Shown: positions 17,554-26,182, counted from the first letter of the stretch. The stretch: 64,000 nucleotides of DNA from an uncultured Aquimarina sp. (GCA_947503835.1 CANNFM010000011.1:124001-188000); one strand, 5' to 3'. The notes: generated by a model not told the origin, from the letters alone. Numbers and translations are program-made.

Positions 17554-18285
17554 ATGAGGTGTATTATTATTGATGATGAACCATTGGCACTAGGTATTAT
17601 AAAGTCGTATTGCGAGGATATAGGTACTTTAGAAATAGTTGGAACTTTTATGAATGCCTTAGAGGCAATACCATTTTTAAGTGATGATAATGTAGATTTA
17701 GTATTTTCTGATATAGAAATGCCTCAGATCAACGGTATTGATTTTATTAAAACATTGGATCATAAGCCTCTTTTTATCTTTACAACTGCCTATTCTCAAT
17801 ATGCCTTAGAAGGATTTGAGATTAATGCAGTAGATTATTTAGTAAAACCGATCCCTTTCCCAAGGTTTGTAAAAGCTGTAAATCGCGCTAAAGAGATTTA
17901 TGAACTTAAAAAAGCAAACAAACCTCCCTTACAAGATGTTCTTCCTGATCCTCCTGTAATGGTTTCTGGAACTGATGAATTTATTTTTATAAAGTCGGAT
18001 TACGACACCATAAAAATTAAATTAGAAGATGTTAAATACGTTCAAGGTTTAAAGGATTATCTTAAAATCCATATAGAAGAAGAAAAACCTGTCCTCACTT
18101 TGATGACTTTTAAAGATATTCAATCAAAACTTCCTGAAGATCAATTTTTAAGAGTTCATAGGTCGTATATTGTTAATATCCGAAGTATTAATTCTATTCA
18201 ACGTAGTAAGATTATTATTGATGGCGTTAGAATTCCTATAGGCGATAGTTATAAAAATGATTTCCTGAAGAGAATAGGGATGTAG
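17554..18285 (+). CDS. LytTR-family response regulator
   Basis: A 243-residue DNA-binding regulator. The receiver domain (1-120) has the acidic pair IIDDE, the phospho-acceptor Asp in DLVFSDIEMPQ (near residue 54), and the conserved Lys in DYLVKPIPF. The LytTR domain (about 140-243) has FIKSDYDTIKI, YVQGLKDYLKIH and LRVHRSYIVNI. It is the partner of the preceding kinase. Targets are not visible from sequence; the neighbouring envelope genes are the natural candidates. Confidence 0.93.
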   Translation: MRCIIIDDEPLALGIIKSYCEDIGTLEIVGTFMNALEAIPFLSDDNVDLVFSDIEMPQINGIDFIKTLDHKPLFIFTTAYSQYALEGFEINAVDYLVKPIPFPRFVKAVNRAKEIYELKKANKPPLQDVLPDPPVMVSGTDEFIFIKSDYDTIKIKLEDVKYVQGLKDYLKIHIEEEKPVLTLMTFKDIQSKLPEDQFLRVHRSYIVNIRSINSIQRSKIIIDGVRIPIGDSYKNDFLKRIGM

Positions 18286-18466
18286 TATTAAAACGAAACC
18301 ACAATTTTTTATGAAATAAAACTTCTTTCAAGTCGACCATATTATTAAAAGGAAATCTTCTTTTGAATAAAAAGTTGTATTTTTTGTATATTTAACGAAG
18401 AGCTCTATATGCTAAAAAGTTATTGGAATGCTTTAAAATATATGAATTATTCGTAATTATTAAAAT

Positions 18467-18907
18467 ATGGGAATGAAAAAAGTAATTATTTTTTGTATTA
18501 CTCTCGTGTTATTAGTTTCCTGTAAGTTCGGAGAAAACCCAAAAAAAGGAAACGAGACAGAAGAGAATTTTACAGTGTCTAGAGAGTTAAGAACGATCCA
18601 AGGTGTAGTAGAGGATGGAAAAGGAAAAAAAATCGCATATGCCGCGGTAAAGTTATATCTGGATGAAGGGGATTGTATGAGTGCATATACAGATACCGAT
18701 GGTTCTTTTCAATTTAAGGTCGATGAACTAAGGATCAAAGATCAAAGTCATTTCGAAATTGTTTATAAAGGGTATGCCGAGAACTTATTGTCGATAAGAA
18801 ATTATGATGATAGTAAGCCAATTGTGCTTAGCAAAAAAGGGAAGGTTATACCGGCTGCAGATTATCATGTTTTCTATGAGTCTATAAAAAGTTGCGCAAA
18901 CCAATAA
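18467..18907 (+). CDS. Lipoprotein with carboxypeptidase-regulatory-like domain
   Basis: A 146-residue lipoprotein with lipobox LLVSC. After a charged linker the rest forms one small beta-sandwich like the carboxypeptidase regulatory fold: TIQGVVEDGKGKKIAYAAVKLYL, then YTDTDGSFQFKV and FEIVYKGYAENLL. Such domains occur at the N terminus of TonB receptors, but here it is free-standing. Two more cysteines (GDCMSAY and the final SCANQ) may form a disulphide. The gene stands alone, 180 bases after the response regulator, and function is unknown. An ATG at 18473 is an alternative start. Confidence 0.7.
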   Translation: MGMKKVIIFCITLVLLVSCKFGENPKKGNETEENFTVSRELRTIQGVVEDGKGKKIAYAAVKLYLDEGDCMSAYTDTDGSFQFKVDELRIKDQSHFEIVYKGYAENLLSIRNYDDSKPIVLSKKGKVIPAADYHVFYESIKSCANQ

Positions 18908-19040
18908 TTAAATACGTCTTAGTAGCTCAACTCTAAGCTCATTAACCTGTAAAGTTTTTTGTTTTGTTTGGAGTTTTTACGATGTTGGTTTTAATCTCAC
19001 TACAAATAACATTAGCAAAATATAATATTAAGAAAAGAAG

Positions 19041-19124
19041 TGCCCAGAGCGGGAGTCGAACCCGCACGCCCTAATGGACACATGGCCCTCAACCATGCCT
19101 GTCTACCAGTTCCAGCACCTGGGC
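19041..19124 (-). tRNA. tRNA-Leu (anticodon GAG)
   Basis: Complete 84-nt class II tRNA on the minus strand. The acceptor stem GCCCAGG pairs with TCTGGGC (one wobble), the anticodon loop TTGAGGG gives GAG, a long variable arm is present, and the T arm is GCGGGTTCGACTCCCGC. CCA is not encoded. It is the last of the three tRNAs from the promoter at 19572-19601. Confidence 0.96.
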
Positions 19125-19191
19125 AGTATAAACAATACTACAATATAGTATAAAACTAAAAAAGTACCGTAGGAATTACGATACTTTTTAG

Positions 19192-19264
19192 TGACCGGGC
19201 TGGGGCTCGAACCCAGGACCCTCTCCTTAAAAGGGAGATGCTCTACCAACTGAGCTACCAGGTC
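19192..19264 (-). tRNA. tRNA-Lys (anticodon TTT), copy 2
   Basis: 73-nt tRNA on the minus strand. Acceptor GACCTGG/CCCGGTC, D arm AGCTCAGTTGGTAGAGC, anticodon loop CTTTTAA giving TTT, T arm CTGGGTTCGAGCCCCAG. It is identical over its length to the copy at 19472-19544. CCA is not encoded. Confidence 0.96.
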
Positions 19265-19334
19265 ATTGATAATTGTATTATCAAAATATATTTTAAAAGA
19301 ACCTACAAATAATATATAGTTATTATTTGTCTTA

Positions 19335-19409
19335 GTGACCGGGCTGCTGGGGCTTCCTTCACTTCGACTGCCGCTCAGTGCAGGCTCGTTCAGGACACAC
19401 TTCTCGCCA
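19335..19409 (-). pseudogene. Broken tRNA-Lys copy invaded by a short repeat
   Basis: Between the two intact tRNA-Lys genes, GTGACCGGGCTG at 19335-19346 equals the 3' end of the tRNA, and GGGGCT follows after a 3-base insertion. Then comes CACTTCGACTGCCGCTCAG, a repeat-like motif, and AGGACAC..CTTCTCGCC, which may be a worn form of the anticodon-side sequence. The D arm and the 5' half are missing. Confidence 0.6.
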
Positions 19410-19471
19410 GTATCACTTCAAAACTTTTAATAGAATATTAATTATTCATTAAATCATTATTCCATTAATTG

Positions 19472-19544
19472 TGACCGGGCTGGGGCTCGAACCCAGGACC
19501 CTCTCCTTAAAAGGGAGATGCTCTACCAACTGAGCTACCAGGTC
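19472..19544 (-). tRNA. tRNA-Lys (anticodon TTT), copy 1
   Basis: First gene after the minus-strand promoter at 19572-19601. Same 73-nt sequence, stems and TTT anticodon as the copy at 19192-19264. Confidence 0.96.
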
Positions 19545-19571
19545 ATGCATTTATTTCCTTCAATGCGGGTG

Positions 19572-19601
19572 CAAATATACTATCATTAATTTATTTTTCA
19601 A
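19572..19601 (-). promoter_or_regulatory. Promoter of the tRNA cluster
   Basis: On the minus strand TTG (19599-19601) and TATATTTG (19572-19579) are separated by 19 bases, a full match to the Bacteroidota -33/-7 consensus. The first tRNA-Lys starts 27 bases downstream. Confidence 0.75.
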
Positions 19602-19614
19602 GAAGAAATTGATA

Positions 19615-19622
19615 TAAATTTG
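19615..19622 (+). promoter_or_regulatory. -7 element of aroK, divergent from the tRNA promoter
   Basis: TAAATTTG matches TAnnTTTG, 55 bases before the aroK ATG. The divergent tRNA promoter ends 13 bases away. No TTG at the right distance was found. Confidence 0.5.
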
Positions 19623-19676
19623 CGTTTTATTTAAAATGATATTTCTTTTGAGTAATATCTACTTAATTTTAGCGGT

Positions 19677-20198
19677 ATGAATATAGTTTTGATGGGATAT
19701 ATGGGAAGTGGAAAATCCTTGATTGGCAAGAAGTTGGCAATAGAAAAGAAATTAGACTACCTTGATTTGGATGATTATATAGAAAATCAAGAAAAAAAAT
19801 CAATCAAAAATATTTTTAAGGATAGAGGAGAAATATATTTTAGGAAAAAAGAATCATTCTATTTAAGTGAAGTATTAAGCGGTCATTCGGATACTATAAT
19901 TTCATTAGGAGGTGGCACTCCATGTTTTGCAGGTAACCTAGAAATTATAAAAGAGAAAGAAAACACCAGAAGTGTTTATTTACATGCGTCACTTGAAGAG
20001 TTGACAAAAAGATTATTTAAAGAACGTGCAAAGCGACCATTAATAGCACATCTTAATACTGAAGATGCACTTAAAGATTTTATTCGAAAACATGTATTCG
20101 AGAGGTCATTTTATTACAATCAAGCTGATTATAAAATAACTACAGACCTAAAGAATGCGGATCAAATAACAGAAGAGATTATTTCTTTACTATTTTAA
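19677..20198 (+). CDS. aroK: Shikimate kinase
   Basis: Phosphorylates shikimate with ATP in the chorismate pathway. 173 residues, the normal length. The P loop is GYMGSGKS (7-14), the shikimate-binding motif is DLDDYIE (31-37), the Arg and Gly-rich binding segments are FRKKE and SLGGGTPCF, and the lid has RPLI. It converges on the phosphoribosyltransferase gene and the two coding ends overlap by nine bases. Confidence 0.95.
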   Translation: MNIVLMGYMGSGKSLIGKKLAIEKKLDYLDLDDYIENQEKKSIKNIFKDRGEIYFRKKESFYLSEVLSGHSDTIISLGGGTPCFAGNLEIIKEKENTRSVYLHASLEELTKRLFKERAKRPLIAHLNTEDALKDFIRKHVFERSFYYNQADYKITTDLKNADQITEEIISLLF

Positions 20199-20690
20199 AA
20201 CCGCGAGATCTTTATCTCCGAATTTTACTTCGACATGTTCGTGTAAAGAGGTAGATAATGAAATCCCCTTAAAATCAGCTTTAATAGGGTATTTTTTATG
20301 ATTTCTATTCACCAAAACAGCTGTTTTAAATCTAGTTAACGGAACATTCAAAAAATGATTTACACCATAAATTAGAGCTGTTCCCGAATTGAGCACATCA
20401 TCAGTGAGAACTAAGGATTTGTTTTTATATGCCGATGCTTGTATAGAAGTTTTAACGGTATCCTGAGGTGATTTTTTATTCATAGTAACCTCGCATAAGG
20501 TAACCTTGATATCCGAAATCTTTTCTAGAGTGTTTTTTAAACGTTGAGCAAGAACGTATCCATTTTCTGCTATTCCTGCAATTACAATCTCTTTTTCATC
20601 AACATTAGTTTCGTATATCTGATATGCAATACGCTTTATTTTATGCTGTATTTGTTCATGTGTGAGGATAATATTAGTATCAGTTTGCAT
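20190..20690 (-). CDS. Phosphoribosyltransferase, PyrR-like
   Basis: A 166-residue type I phosphoribosyltransferase. The PRPP loop is LVLTDDVLNSGTAL (near residue 93-106) and the PPi-binding region is IAGIAENGYVLA. It resembles PyrR-type proteins in length and motif order, but regulatory RNA binding cannot be judged and no pyr genes are nearby. In Flavobacteriia this gene is commonly found next to shikimate kinase, as here. It overlaps aroK tail to tail by nine bases. Confidence 0.82.
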   Translation of the reverse strand: MQTDTNIILTHEQIQHKIKRIAYQIYETNVDEKEIVIAGIAENGYVLAQRLKNTLEKISDIKVTLCEVTMNKKSPQDTVKTSIQASAYKNKSLVLTDDVLNSGTALIYGVNHFLNVPLTRFKTAVLVNRNHKKYPIKADFKGISLSTSLHEHVEVKFGDKDLAVLK

Positions 20691-20792
20691 ATTGTAATTG
20701 CTTTTTAAGCTATTTTGGATATTCCAAATATATAAAAGAGTTTGTTACCGATAATTAGATTTACCTAATTATAGAGGATAACTTGAGTAATT

Positions 20793-21191
20793 TCATTCTT
20801 CACTATCATCTTGTTCTTCTTTTGGCTTTTCGTCATACCACTCATCAATATCTCTACGGTCTTTTTTGGTGGGTCTCCCAGCACCTTTTTTACGATAATA
20901 ATCCTTTGAATATTTTAAAAGATCTAATTTTTGCAACGATTCTTTTGGGGTGGTGTCTTTACGATATATATCAACAAGTTTTGCGCCAATTCTATTATCG
21001 GGTGTATCTAGTACAACAAGTTCATAGTTAATTTGATTTTTACGTACTGTAATTTTATCCATTGGATAAATTTCTCGAGAAGGTTTTATAAGATCGCCAT
21101 TTACACGAACTTTACCTTCTTTACATGCCTTGGTGGCAATACTTCTTGTTTTGAAGTATCGAATACACCATAAATATTTATCAACTCGCAT
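20793..21191 (-). CDS. hslR: S4-domain RNA-binding protein, Hsp15-like
   Basis: A 132-residue protein whose first 60 residues are an S4 domain: MRVDKYLWCIRYFKTRSIAT, then KEGKVRVNGDLIKPS. Hsp15 binds stalled 50S subunits that carry a nascent peptidyl-tRNA and helps recycle them. The C-terminal third is strongly charged (KKGAGRPTKKDRRDIDEWYD and an acidic tail), as in Hsp15 homologues of Bacteroidota. It is on the same strand as the phosphoribosyltransferase gene, which begins about 100 bases downstream. Confidence 0.88.
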   Translation of the reverse strand: MRVDKYLWCIRYFKTRSIATKACKEGKVRVNGDLIKPSREIYPMDKITVRKNQINYELVVLDTPDNRIGAKLVDIYRKDTTPKESLQKLDLLKYSKDYYRKKGAGRPTKKDRRDIDEWYDEKPKEEQDDSEE

Positions 21192-21282
21192 AGAAAATGG
21201 TTAAAATGCGTTTTTATATTAGAAAATTATTAAACAAAAGTACAAGAAAATTGTATCTTGCGCCTTCAAAAAAGTAATCATA

Positions 21283-22257
21283 ATGAATGTGAAAAAATAT
21301 ATTTTTACAGCTATACTCTTAACTGTAGCTTTATATGCTTGTAATAATGATGATGATGATGATGGTAATCCTTTAATAGGTGAACCTATAAGAGATAGAG
21401 CAGAGCAACAAGTAACAGATGATGCTCAGTTAGTAGAGTATCTTAATACACATTTCTTTACTCCTGTAGATGTAGATTTAAATAATGACACTGTTATTGA
21501 TTATCAAACTGCAAGTCTGGATACTATAGCTGGAGATAATAGTGGGGAACAGTCTATAATGGAGTCTGGGAAATTGATAACAAAAGAAGTTACCTTAGAG
21601 GATGTAAAGTATAAATTGTATATTTTAAATATCAATGAGGGAAGAATAGATAAGAGAACACCTACTTTTGCTGATTCTACATTAGTAACGTATAGAGGAG
21701 AGTTGCTTTATGAGGATTTTAATGTATTTGATAGTGCCGTTACTCCTGTTTGGTTTGATTTAACGAATGTGGTACCTGGATTTAGAGAGGCTATGCCTGA
21801 TTTTGGAGAGGCTTCTAATATTGATTTTGATATGGTAGATGGTACTTTTACGGCTAACGATTTTGGTCACTTAATTGTATTTATACCTTCAGGCCTTGGT
21901 TATTTTGCTACTCCTCCTTCGGGAAGTTCAATTCCTACGTATGCACCTTTGATTTTTAATATACAGTTGTATAAAGTAAATCAGTCTGATCACGATAGAG
22001 ATGGTATACCATCGTTCTTAGAAGATCTAGACGAAGATCGTATTGTACAAAATGATAATACCGATGGTGACGCATCGGCTAATTATTTGGATGCTGATGA
22101 TGATAATGATGGTACATTAACAAGAGATGAGTTGACTATTACTATTATTAAAAATGATAGTATTACTACGCCTGACGAAATTACTTTTTATGATGATGAT
22201 GGAGATGGTACACCAAATCATTTAGATCCCGACGATAGAGACTTAAAAAACGAATAA
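21283..22257 (+). CDS. FKBP-type isomerase lipoprotein with Asp-rich calcium-type repeats
   Basis: A 324-residue lipoprotein: signal peptide ending ALYAC (Cys20), then NNDDDDD. The middle (about 120-235) is an FKBP-like fold: VTYRGELLYEDFNVFDS, VPGFREAMPDF, and FIPSGLGY..PLIFNIQLYKV. Active-site aromatic residues are only partly conserved, so catalysis is uncertain. The last 90 residues contain DHDRDGIPSFLEDLDED, DADDDNDGT and DDDGDGTPNHLDPDD, the pattern of thrombospondin type 3 calcium-binding repeats. Similar FKBP lipoproteins accompany outer-membrane protein folding or gliding functions in Flavobacteriia. It has a very strong terminator behind it. Confidence 0.82.
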   Translation: MNVKKYIFTAILLTVALYACNNDDDDDGNPLIGEPIRDRAEQQVTDDAQLVEYLNTHFFTPVDVDLNNDTVIDYQTASLDTIAGDNSGEQSIMESGKLITKEVTLEDVKYKLYILNINEGRIDKRTPTFADSTLVTYRGELLYEDFNVFDSAVTPVWFDLTNVVPGFREAMPDFGEASNIDFDMVDGTFTANDFGHLIVFIPSGLGYFATPPSGSSIPTYAPLIFNIQLYKVNQSDHDRDGIPSFLEDLDEDRIVQNDNTDGDASANYLDADDDNDGTLTRDELTITIIKNDSITTPDEITFYDDDGDGTPNHLDPDDRDLKNE

Positions 22258-22261
22258 TAAA

Positions 22262-22293
22262 AAAACTCCGGTACATTGTACCGGAGTTTTTTT
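22262..22293. terminator. Bidirectional terminator
   Basis: A 13-bp perfect stem (AAAACTCCGGTAC, 22262-22274, with GTACCGGAGTTTT, 22278-22290), loop ATT, with T or A tracts on both sides. It serves the FKBP lipoprotein and the convergent barrel gene. Confidence 0.92.
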
Positions 22294-22308
22294 ATTTAGA
22301 ATAGCATA

Positions 22309-22890
22309 TTATAAGTCTACCCCTATGCTCAAAATAAGCTGGTTGGGTCTTGAGTCTACTCTAATTCCTTCGCCAGATTCAGCGCGATTTTTACTTAAAC
22401 CACGTTCATAACGTAAATCCAGGTTAAAACGTTCTAATTGTATACCTGCTCCAAATTGTAATCCGACCGTAAATTCATTTTTAACGTCTCCAAGTCTTAC
22501 ATTTTCAAGGTCATTTTCTACTATGTACTGTAATGCAGGTCCACCAAATACATGTATTGGACCTAAAACAGATATTCCTAATAAAATGGGTAGGTCTAAT
22601 TTCTTTATGTTGTAATCTAAATCTACACCAGCGAGTGTATAGGTGCTATTGTTTACGGTGTATTGTAATTCTGGTTTTAGATATACGTTATCAGCAAGTT
22701 TTCCTCTTAAGAAAACACCTAGGTGATAGCCAACGCGATCTTCTGCACTTAAATCGATAATGTCTGTTCCTTCAATTTTGCCATTATCCCCATAATTTAG
22801 ACCAGCTTTTACTCCAAAAGTTACTTTGTTCTCTTGTGAAAGTGCTGTAAATGAACCAAAAATAACTAGAAATACAAATACGTTTTTCAT
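22309..22890 (-). CDS. Small outer-membrane beta-barrel protein
   Basis: A 193-residue protein with a signal peptide ending FTALSQ and a barrel body: TFGVKAGLNYGD, GYHLGVFLRGKLADNVYLKPELQY, LPILLGISVLGPIHVFGGPALQY, and a last strand NQLILSIGVDL. This is the porin-family or PorT-like eight-strand barrel very common in Bacteroidota. The specific role is unknown. It is a single-gene unit, ending at a shared terminator. Confidence 0.85.
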   Translation of the reverse strand: MKNVFVFLVIFGSFTALSQENKVTFGVKAGLNYGDNGKIEGTDIIDLSAEDRVGYHLGVFLRGKLADNVYLKPELQYTVNNSTYTLAGVDLDYNIKKLDLPILLGISVLGPIHVFGGPALQYIVENDLENVRLGDVKNEFTVGLQFGAGIQLERFNLDLRYERGLSKNRAESGEGIRVDSRPNQLILSIGVDL

Positions 22891-23001
22891 TGTAAAAAAA
22901 ATTAAAGATTAATAAATAATAGTTGATTTTGGTATATCGGCTAGTCTTGTAAAAACGTTTGTGCTCTTTTTTTATTCTTTTCAAAATCTTAAAAAAAATA
23001 A

Positions 23002-23032
23002 AAAGCCTCCTGAATTTTATTTAGGAGGCTTT
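23002..23032 (-). terminator. Terminator of the transketolase operon
   Basis: Minus-strand stem AAAGCCTCCTAAA/TTCAGGAGGCTTT (23020-23032 and 23002-23014) with a five-base loop and a T-rich tail. Confidence 0.85.
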
Positions 23033-23053
23033 GATATATAAAAATAAAGTATA

Positions 23054-24007
23054 CTATTTTCTTTTCATAACACTCTGGACAGCGTTAATAATAGCTTCAG
23101 CATTTAAACCATATTTTTCCATAAGTTGATCAGGTGTTCCACTTTCTCCAAAAGTATCTTTAGTGGCTATAAATTCCTGCGGTGTAGGATGGTTTGTGGC
23201 CAAAACTCTGGCAACACTTTCTCCTAATCCTCCTAAGAAGTTATGTTCTTCGGCGGTTACAATACAACCTGTTTTCTTTACAGAATTTAGGATTGCTTCA
23301 TCATCAAGAGGTTTTATGGTGTGTATGTTAATTACTTCGGCACTAATTCCATTTTCATATAATGCTTCGGCCGCTCGTAATGCTTCCCATACTAAATGAC
23401 CAGTAGCAACAATAGTGACATCGGTACCTTCTTGTAATAATACTGCTTTTCCGATTTCAAACTTTTGATCTTCTGCAGTGAAATTAGCTACTTTTGGTCT
23501 TCCGAATCTTAGGTAAACGGGACCATGGTGATCAGCTATTGCTATAGTAGCCGCTTTAGTCTGATTGTAATCACAAGTGTTAATTACAGTCATCCCAGGT
23601 AGCATTTTCATCAAACCTATATCTTCTAAGATTTGGTGTGTGGCTCCATCTTCACCTAAAGTTAATCCGGCATGCGAAGCACAGATTTTTACGTTTTTAT
23701 CGCTATACGCAATAGATTGACGAATTTGATCATATACACGTCCGGTAGAAAAGTTAGCAAATGTTCCTGTAAACGGAATTTTACCACCGATAGTTAACCC
23801 AGCGGCAATTCCCATCATGTTTGCTTCTGCAATACCTATCTGGAAAAATCGTTCAGGATGATTAGCTATAAAAGCATCCATTTTTAATGAACCAATTAAA
23901 TCGGCACATAAGGCTACTACATTTTCGTTTGTCTTACCCAATTCTTCTAAACCAGCTCCAAAACCCGAACGAGTATCCTTTTTTCCTGTATCTATATATT
24001 TTTTCAT
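23054..24007 (-). CDS. Transketolase, C-terminal subunit
   Basis: The pyrimidine-binding and C-terminal half of a split transketolase, 317 residues from the ATG at 24007 (MKKYIDTGKKDTRSGFG). Motifs include ETG-type glutamate in FFQIGIAEANMMGIAAGL, the segment HAGLTLGEDGATHQ, and a C-terminal domain VTAEEHNFLGGLGESVA. With the N-terminal subunit it should form one thiamine-diphosphate enzyme of the pentose-phosphate pathway. The N-terminal subunit gene lies 22 bases upstream in the same operon. An in-frame TTG at 24028 almost touches that gene's stop and is less likely. Confidence 0.95.
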   Translation of the reverse strand: MKKYIDTGKKDTRSGFGAGLEELGKTNENVVALCADLIGSLKMDAFIANHPERFFQIGIAEANMMGIAAGLTIGGKIPFTGTFANFSTGRVYDQIRQSIAYSDKNVKICASHAGLTLGEDGATHQILEDIGLMKMLPGMTVINTCDYNQTKAATIAIADHHGPVYLRFGRPKVANFTAEDQKFEIGKAVLLQEGTDVTIVATGHLVWEALRAAEALYENGISAEVINIHTIKPLDDEAILNSVKKTGCIVTAEEHNFLGGLGESVARVLATNHPTPQEFIATKDTFGESGTPDQLMEKYGLNAEAIINAVQSVMKRK

Positions 24008-24029
24008 TTTCTTTTTTAATTTGGACAAA

Positions 24030-24875
24030 TTAATAATCCCCTAGGGTTTCAGGATTTTGAGCTAAACCAATTTCTAACTGCTCGTCATTAGGAGCTTTGC
24101 CATGCCATGCATGTGTATGCATCATAAAGTCTACTCCATGACCCATTACAGTATGTAACAGTACACATACAGGTTTTCCTTTGCCAGTTCTGCTTTTTGC
24201 TTCATTAAGACCTTCTATTACAGTTGTAATAGTGTTCCCTTCTTTAATTTCCATAACATCCCAACCAAAAGCCTCGAATTTAGCTTTTATGCTTCCCATA
24301 GGAAGTACATCATCTGTTGATCCATCGATTTGTTGGCCATTAAGATCTATAGTAGCAATAAGATTATCTACCTTTTTACCAGCAGCATACATAATAGCTT
24401 CCCAATTTTGCCCTTCTTGTAATTCTCCATCACCATGTAAACTATATACAAGGTGCTCATCTTTATTTAATTTTTTGGCTTGGGCAGCTCCAATAGCTAC
24501 AGACATACCTTGTCCTAAAGATCCAGAAGCAATTCGAATTCCAGGTAGGCCTTCGTGAGTTGTAGGGTGTCCCTGAAGTCTACTATTGATCAGCCTAAAA
24601 GTATTTAATTCCTCTACAGGAAAATATCCACTTCTTGCTAATACACTGTAGTAAACCGGAGAGATATGACCATTGGATAGGAAAAAAAGATCTTCTCCAA
24701 TTCCATTCATGTCAAAATCACCTTTTCGTTCTAAAACTTCTTGGTATAGGGCGACAAAAAACTCTGTACACCCTAAAGAACCTCCTGGATGACCAGAATT
24801 AACCTTGTGGACTTGTCGTAGGATATCCCTACGAACTTGCGTTGCAAAATCCTCTAATTGTTTTGTTTTTGGCAT
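24030..24875 (-). CDS. Transketolase, N-terminal subunit
   Basis: The thiamine-diphosphate-binding half of a split transketolase, 281 residues. The start is the ATG at 24875 (MPKTKQLEDFATQVRRDI); the frame is open further upstream but the extra residues do not look family-like. Signatures are VNSGHPGGSLGCTEF, ASGSLGQGMSVAIGAA, and the ThDP motif GDGELQEGQNWEA..NLIATIDLNGQQIDG. Split transketolases of this type are usual in Bacteroidota. It is followed by the C-terminal subunit gene. Confidence 0.95.
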   Translation of the reverse strand: MPKTKQLEDFATQVRRDILRQVHKVNSGHPGGSLGCTEFFVALYQEVLERKGDFDMNGIGEDLFFLSNGHISPVYYSVLARSGYFPVEELNTFRLINSRLQGHPTTHEGLPGIRIASGSLGQGMSVAIGAAQAKKLNKDEHLVYSLHGDGELQEGQNWEAIMYAAGKKVDNLIATIDLNGQQIDGSTDDVLPMGSIKAKFEAFGWDVMEIKEGNTITTVIEGLNEAKSRTGKGKPVCVLLHTVMGHGVDFMMHTHAWHGKAPNDEQLEIGLAQNPETLGDY

Positions 24876-25023
24876 TATAATGCTGATTTCTTGATAATAA
24901 AGCTCCAAAAATACAGGTTTTGAATACGGTGGCAAAATGTATAGGCTGCTTTTAATCAAGAAACCGATGTTAATAACGAAAAGTTTTCGAAAATCTATCC
25001 TTATCCATGTAATTTTAGTTAGC

Positions 25024-25031
25024 TATCTTTG
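25024..25031 (+). promoter_or_regulatory. -7 element of the tgt promoter
   Basis: TATCTTTG is a perfect -7 match. Transcription should start near 25038, which favours the ATG at 25052 over that at 25043 as the tgt start. Confidence 0.65.
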
Positions 25032-25051
25032 CGCTCTATCAAATGAAAATT

Positions 25052-26182
25052 ATGCAATTCGACCTTTTATCCAAAGATCCACAAAGTAAAGCAAGAGCAG
25101 GAAAAATTAGTACAGATCATGGTGTTATTGAAACTCCTATTTTTATGCCAGTAGGTACCGTGGGTACTGTAAAAGGAGTCCATCAAAGAGAGTTAAAGAA
25201 TGATATTAATCCCGATATTATATTAGGAAATACATATCATCTCTATTTAAGACCGCAAACTGCGATTTTAGAAAAAGCAGGTGGGTTGCATAAATTTATG
25301 AACTGGGATCGTAATATCCTTACCGATAGTGGTGGTTATCAGGTGTATTCATTATCGGCTAATCGAAAAATTAAAGAAGAAGGGGTGAAATTTAAGTCTC
25401 ATATTGATGGTTCATACCATGTATTTACCCCAGAAAATGTGATGGAAATACAACGTACCATTGGTGCCGATATAATTATGGCATTTGATGAATGTACTCC
25501 TTATCCTTGTGATTATAATTATGCAAAGCGAAGTATGCATATGACACACAGATGGTTAGATAGGTGTATGCAACATTTAGAGAAAATTCCGGTTAAGTAT
25601 GGATATGATCAGGCTTTTTTTCCAATAGTACAAGGGAGTACATATAAAGACCTTAGAATGCAATCTGCAGAGTATATTGCAAATGCAGGTGCAGTAGGGA
25701 ATGCAATTGGGGGATTATCCGTAGGAGAACCAGCAGAAGAGATGTACGCAATGACAGAAGTGGTTACTGATATTTTACCAGAAGATAAGCCGCGTTATCT
25801 TATGGGTGTGGGTACACCGATTAATATTTTAGAGAATATTGCATTAGGTGTAGATATGTTTGATTGTGTTATGCCCACTCGTAATGCACGTAATGGAATG
25901 CTGTTTACAGCACATGGAACCATTAATATGAAGAATAAAAAGTGGGAAGATGATTTTTCGCCTATTGATGAAATGGGAATAACGTATGTTGATACCGAGT
26001 ATTCTAAAGCATATTTAAAACATCTTTTTTCAGTGAATGAATTATTAGGAAAACAAATTGCGACAATACATAATTTGGGATTTTATATGTGGTTGGTTAG
26101 AGAAGCTAGAAAGCATATCTTAGCCGGAGATTTTTATACTTGGAAAAATATGATGGTTAAACAAATGGATAAAAGATTGTAG
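25052..26182 (+). CDS. tgt: tRNA-guanine transglycosylase
   Basis: Exchanges guanine 34 for a queuine precursor in tRNAs with GUN anticodons. 376 residues from ATG 25052 (MQFDLLSKDPQSKARAG); ATG 25043 adds three residues. The catalytic nucleophile Asp is in the DMFDCVMPTRNARNG region, the first conserved Asp is in NILTDSGGYQVYSL, and the substrate-binding loop is GLSVGEP. The bacterial zinc site (CxCxxC-H) that normally lies near the C terminus is not evident: the region after YSKAYLKHLF lacks the cysteines. It is followed one base later by an LptF/LptG-type permease gene. Confidence 0.95.
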   Translation: MQFDLLSKDPQSKARAGKISTDHGVIETPIFMPVGTVGTVKGVHQRELKNDINPDIILGNTYHLYLRPQTAILEKAGGLHKFMNWDRNILTDSGGYQVYSLSANRKIKEEGVKFKSHIDGSYHVFTPENVMEIQRTIGADIIMAFDECTPYPCDYNYAKRSMHMTHRWLDRCMQHLEKIPVKYGYDQAFFPIVQGSTYKDLRMQSAEYIANAGAVGNAIGGLSVGEPAEEMYAMTEVVTDILPEDKPRYLMGVGTPINILENIALGVDMFDCVMPTRNARNGMLFTAHGTINMKNKKWEDDFSPIDEMGITYVDTEYSKAYLKHLFSVNELLGKQIATIHNLGFYMWLVREARKHILAGDFYTWKNMMVKQMDKRL

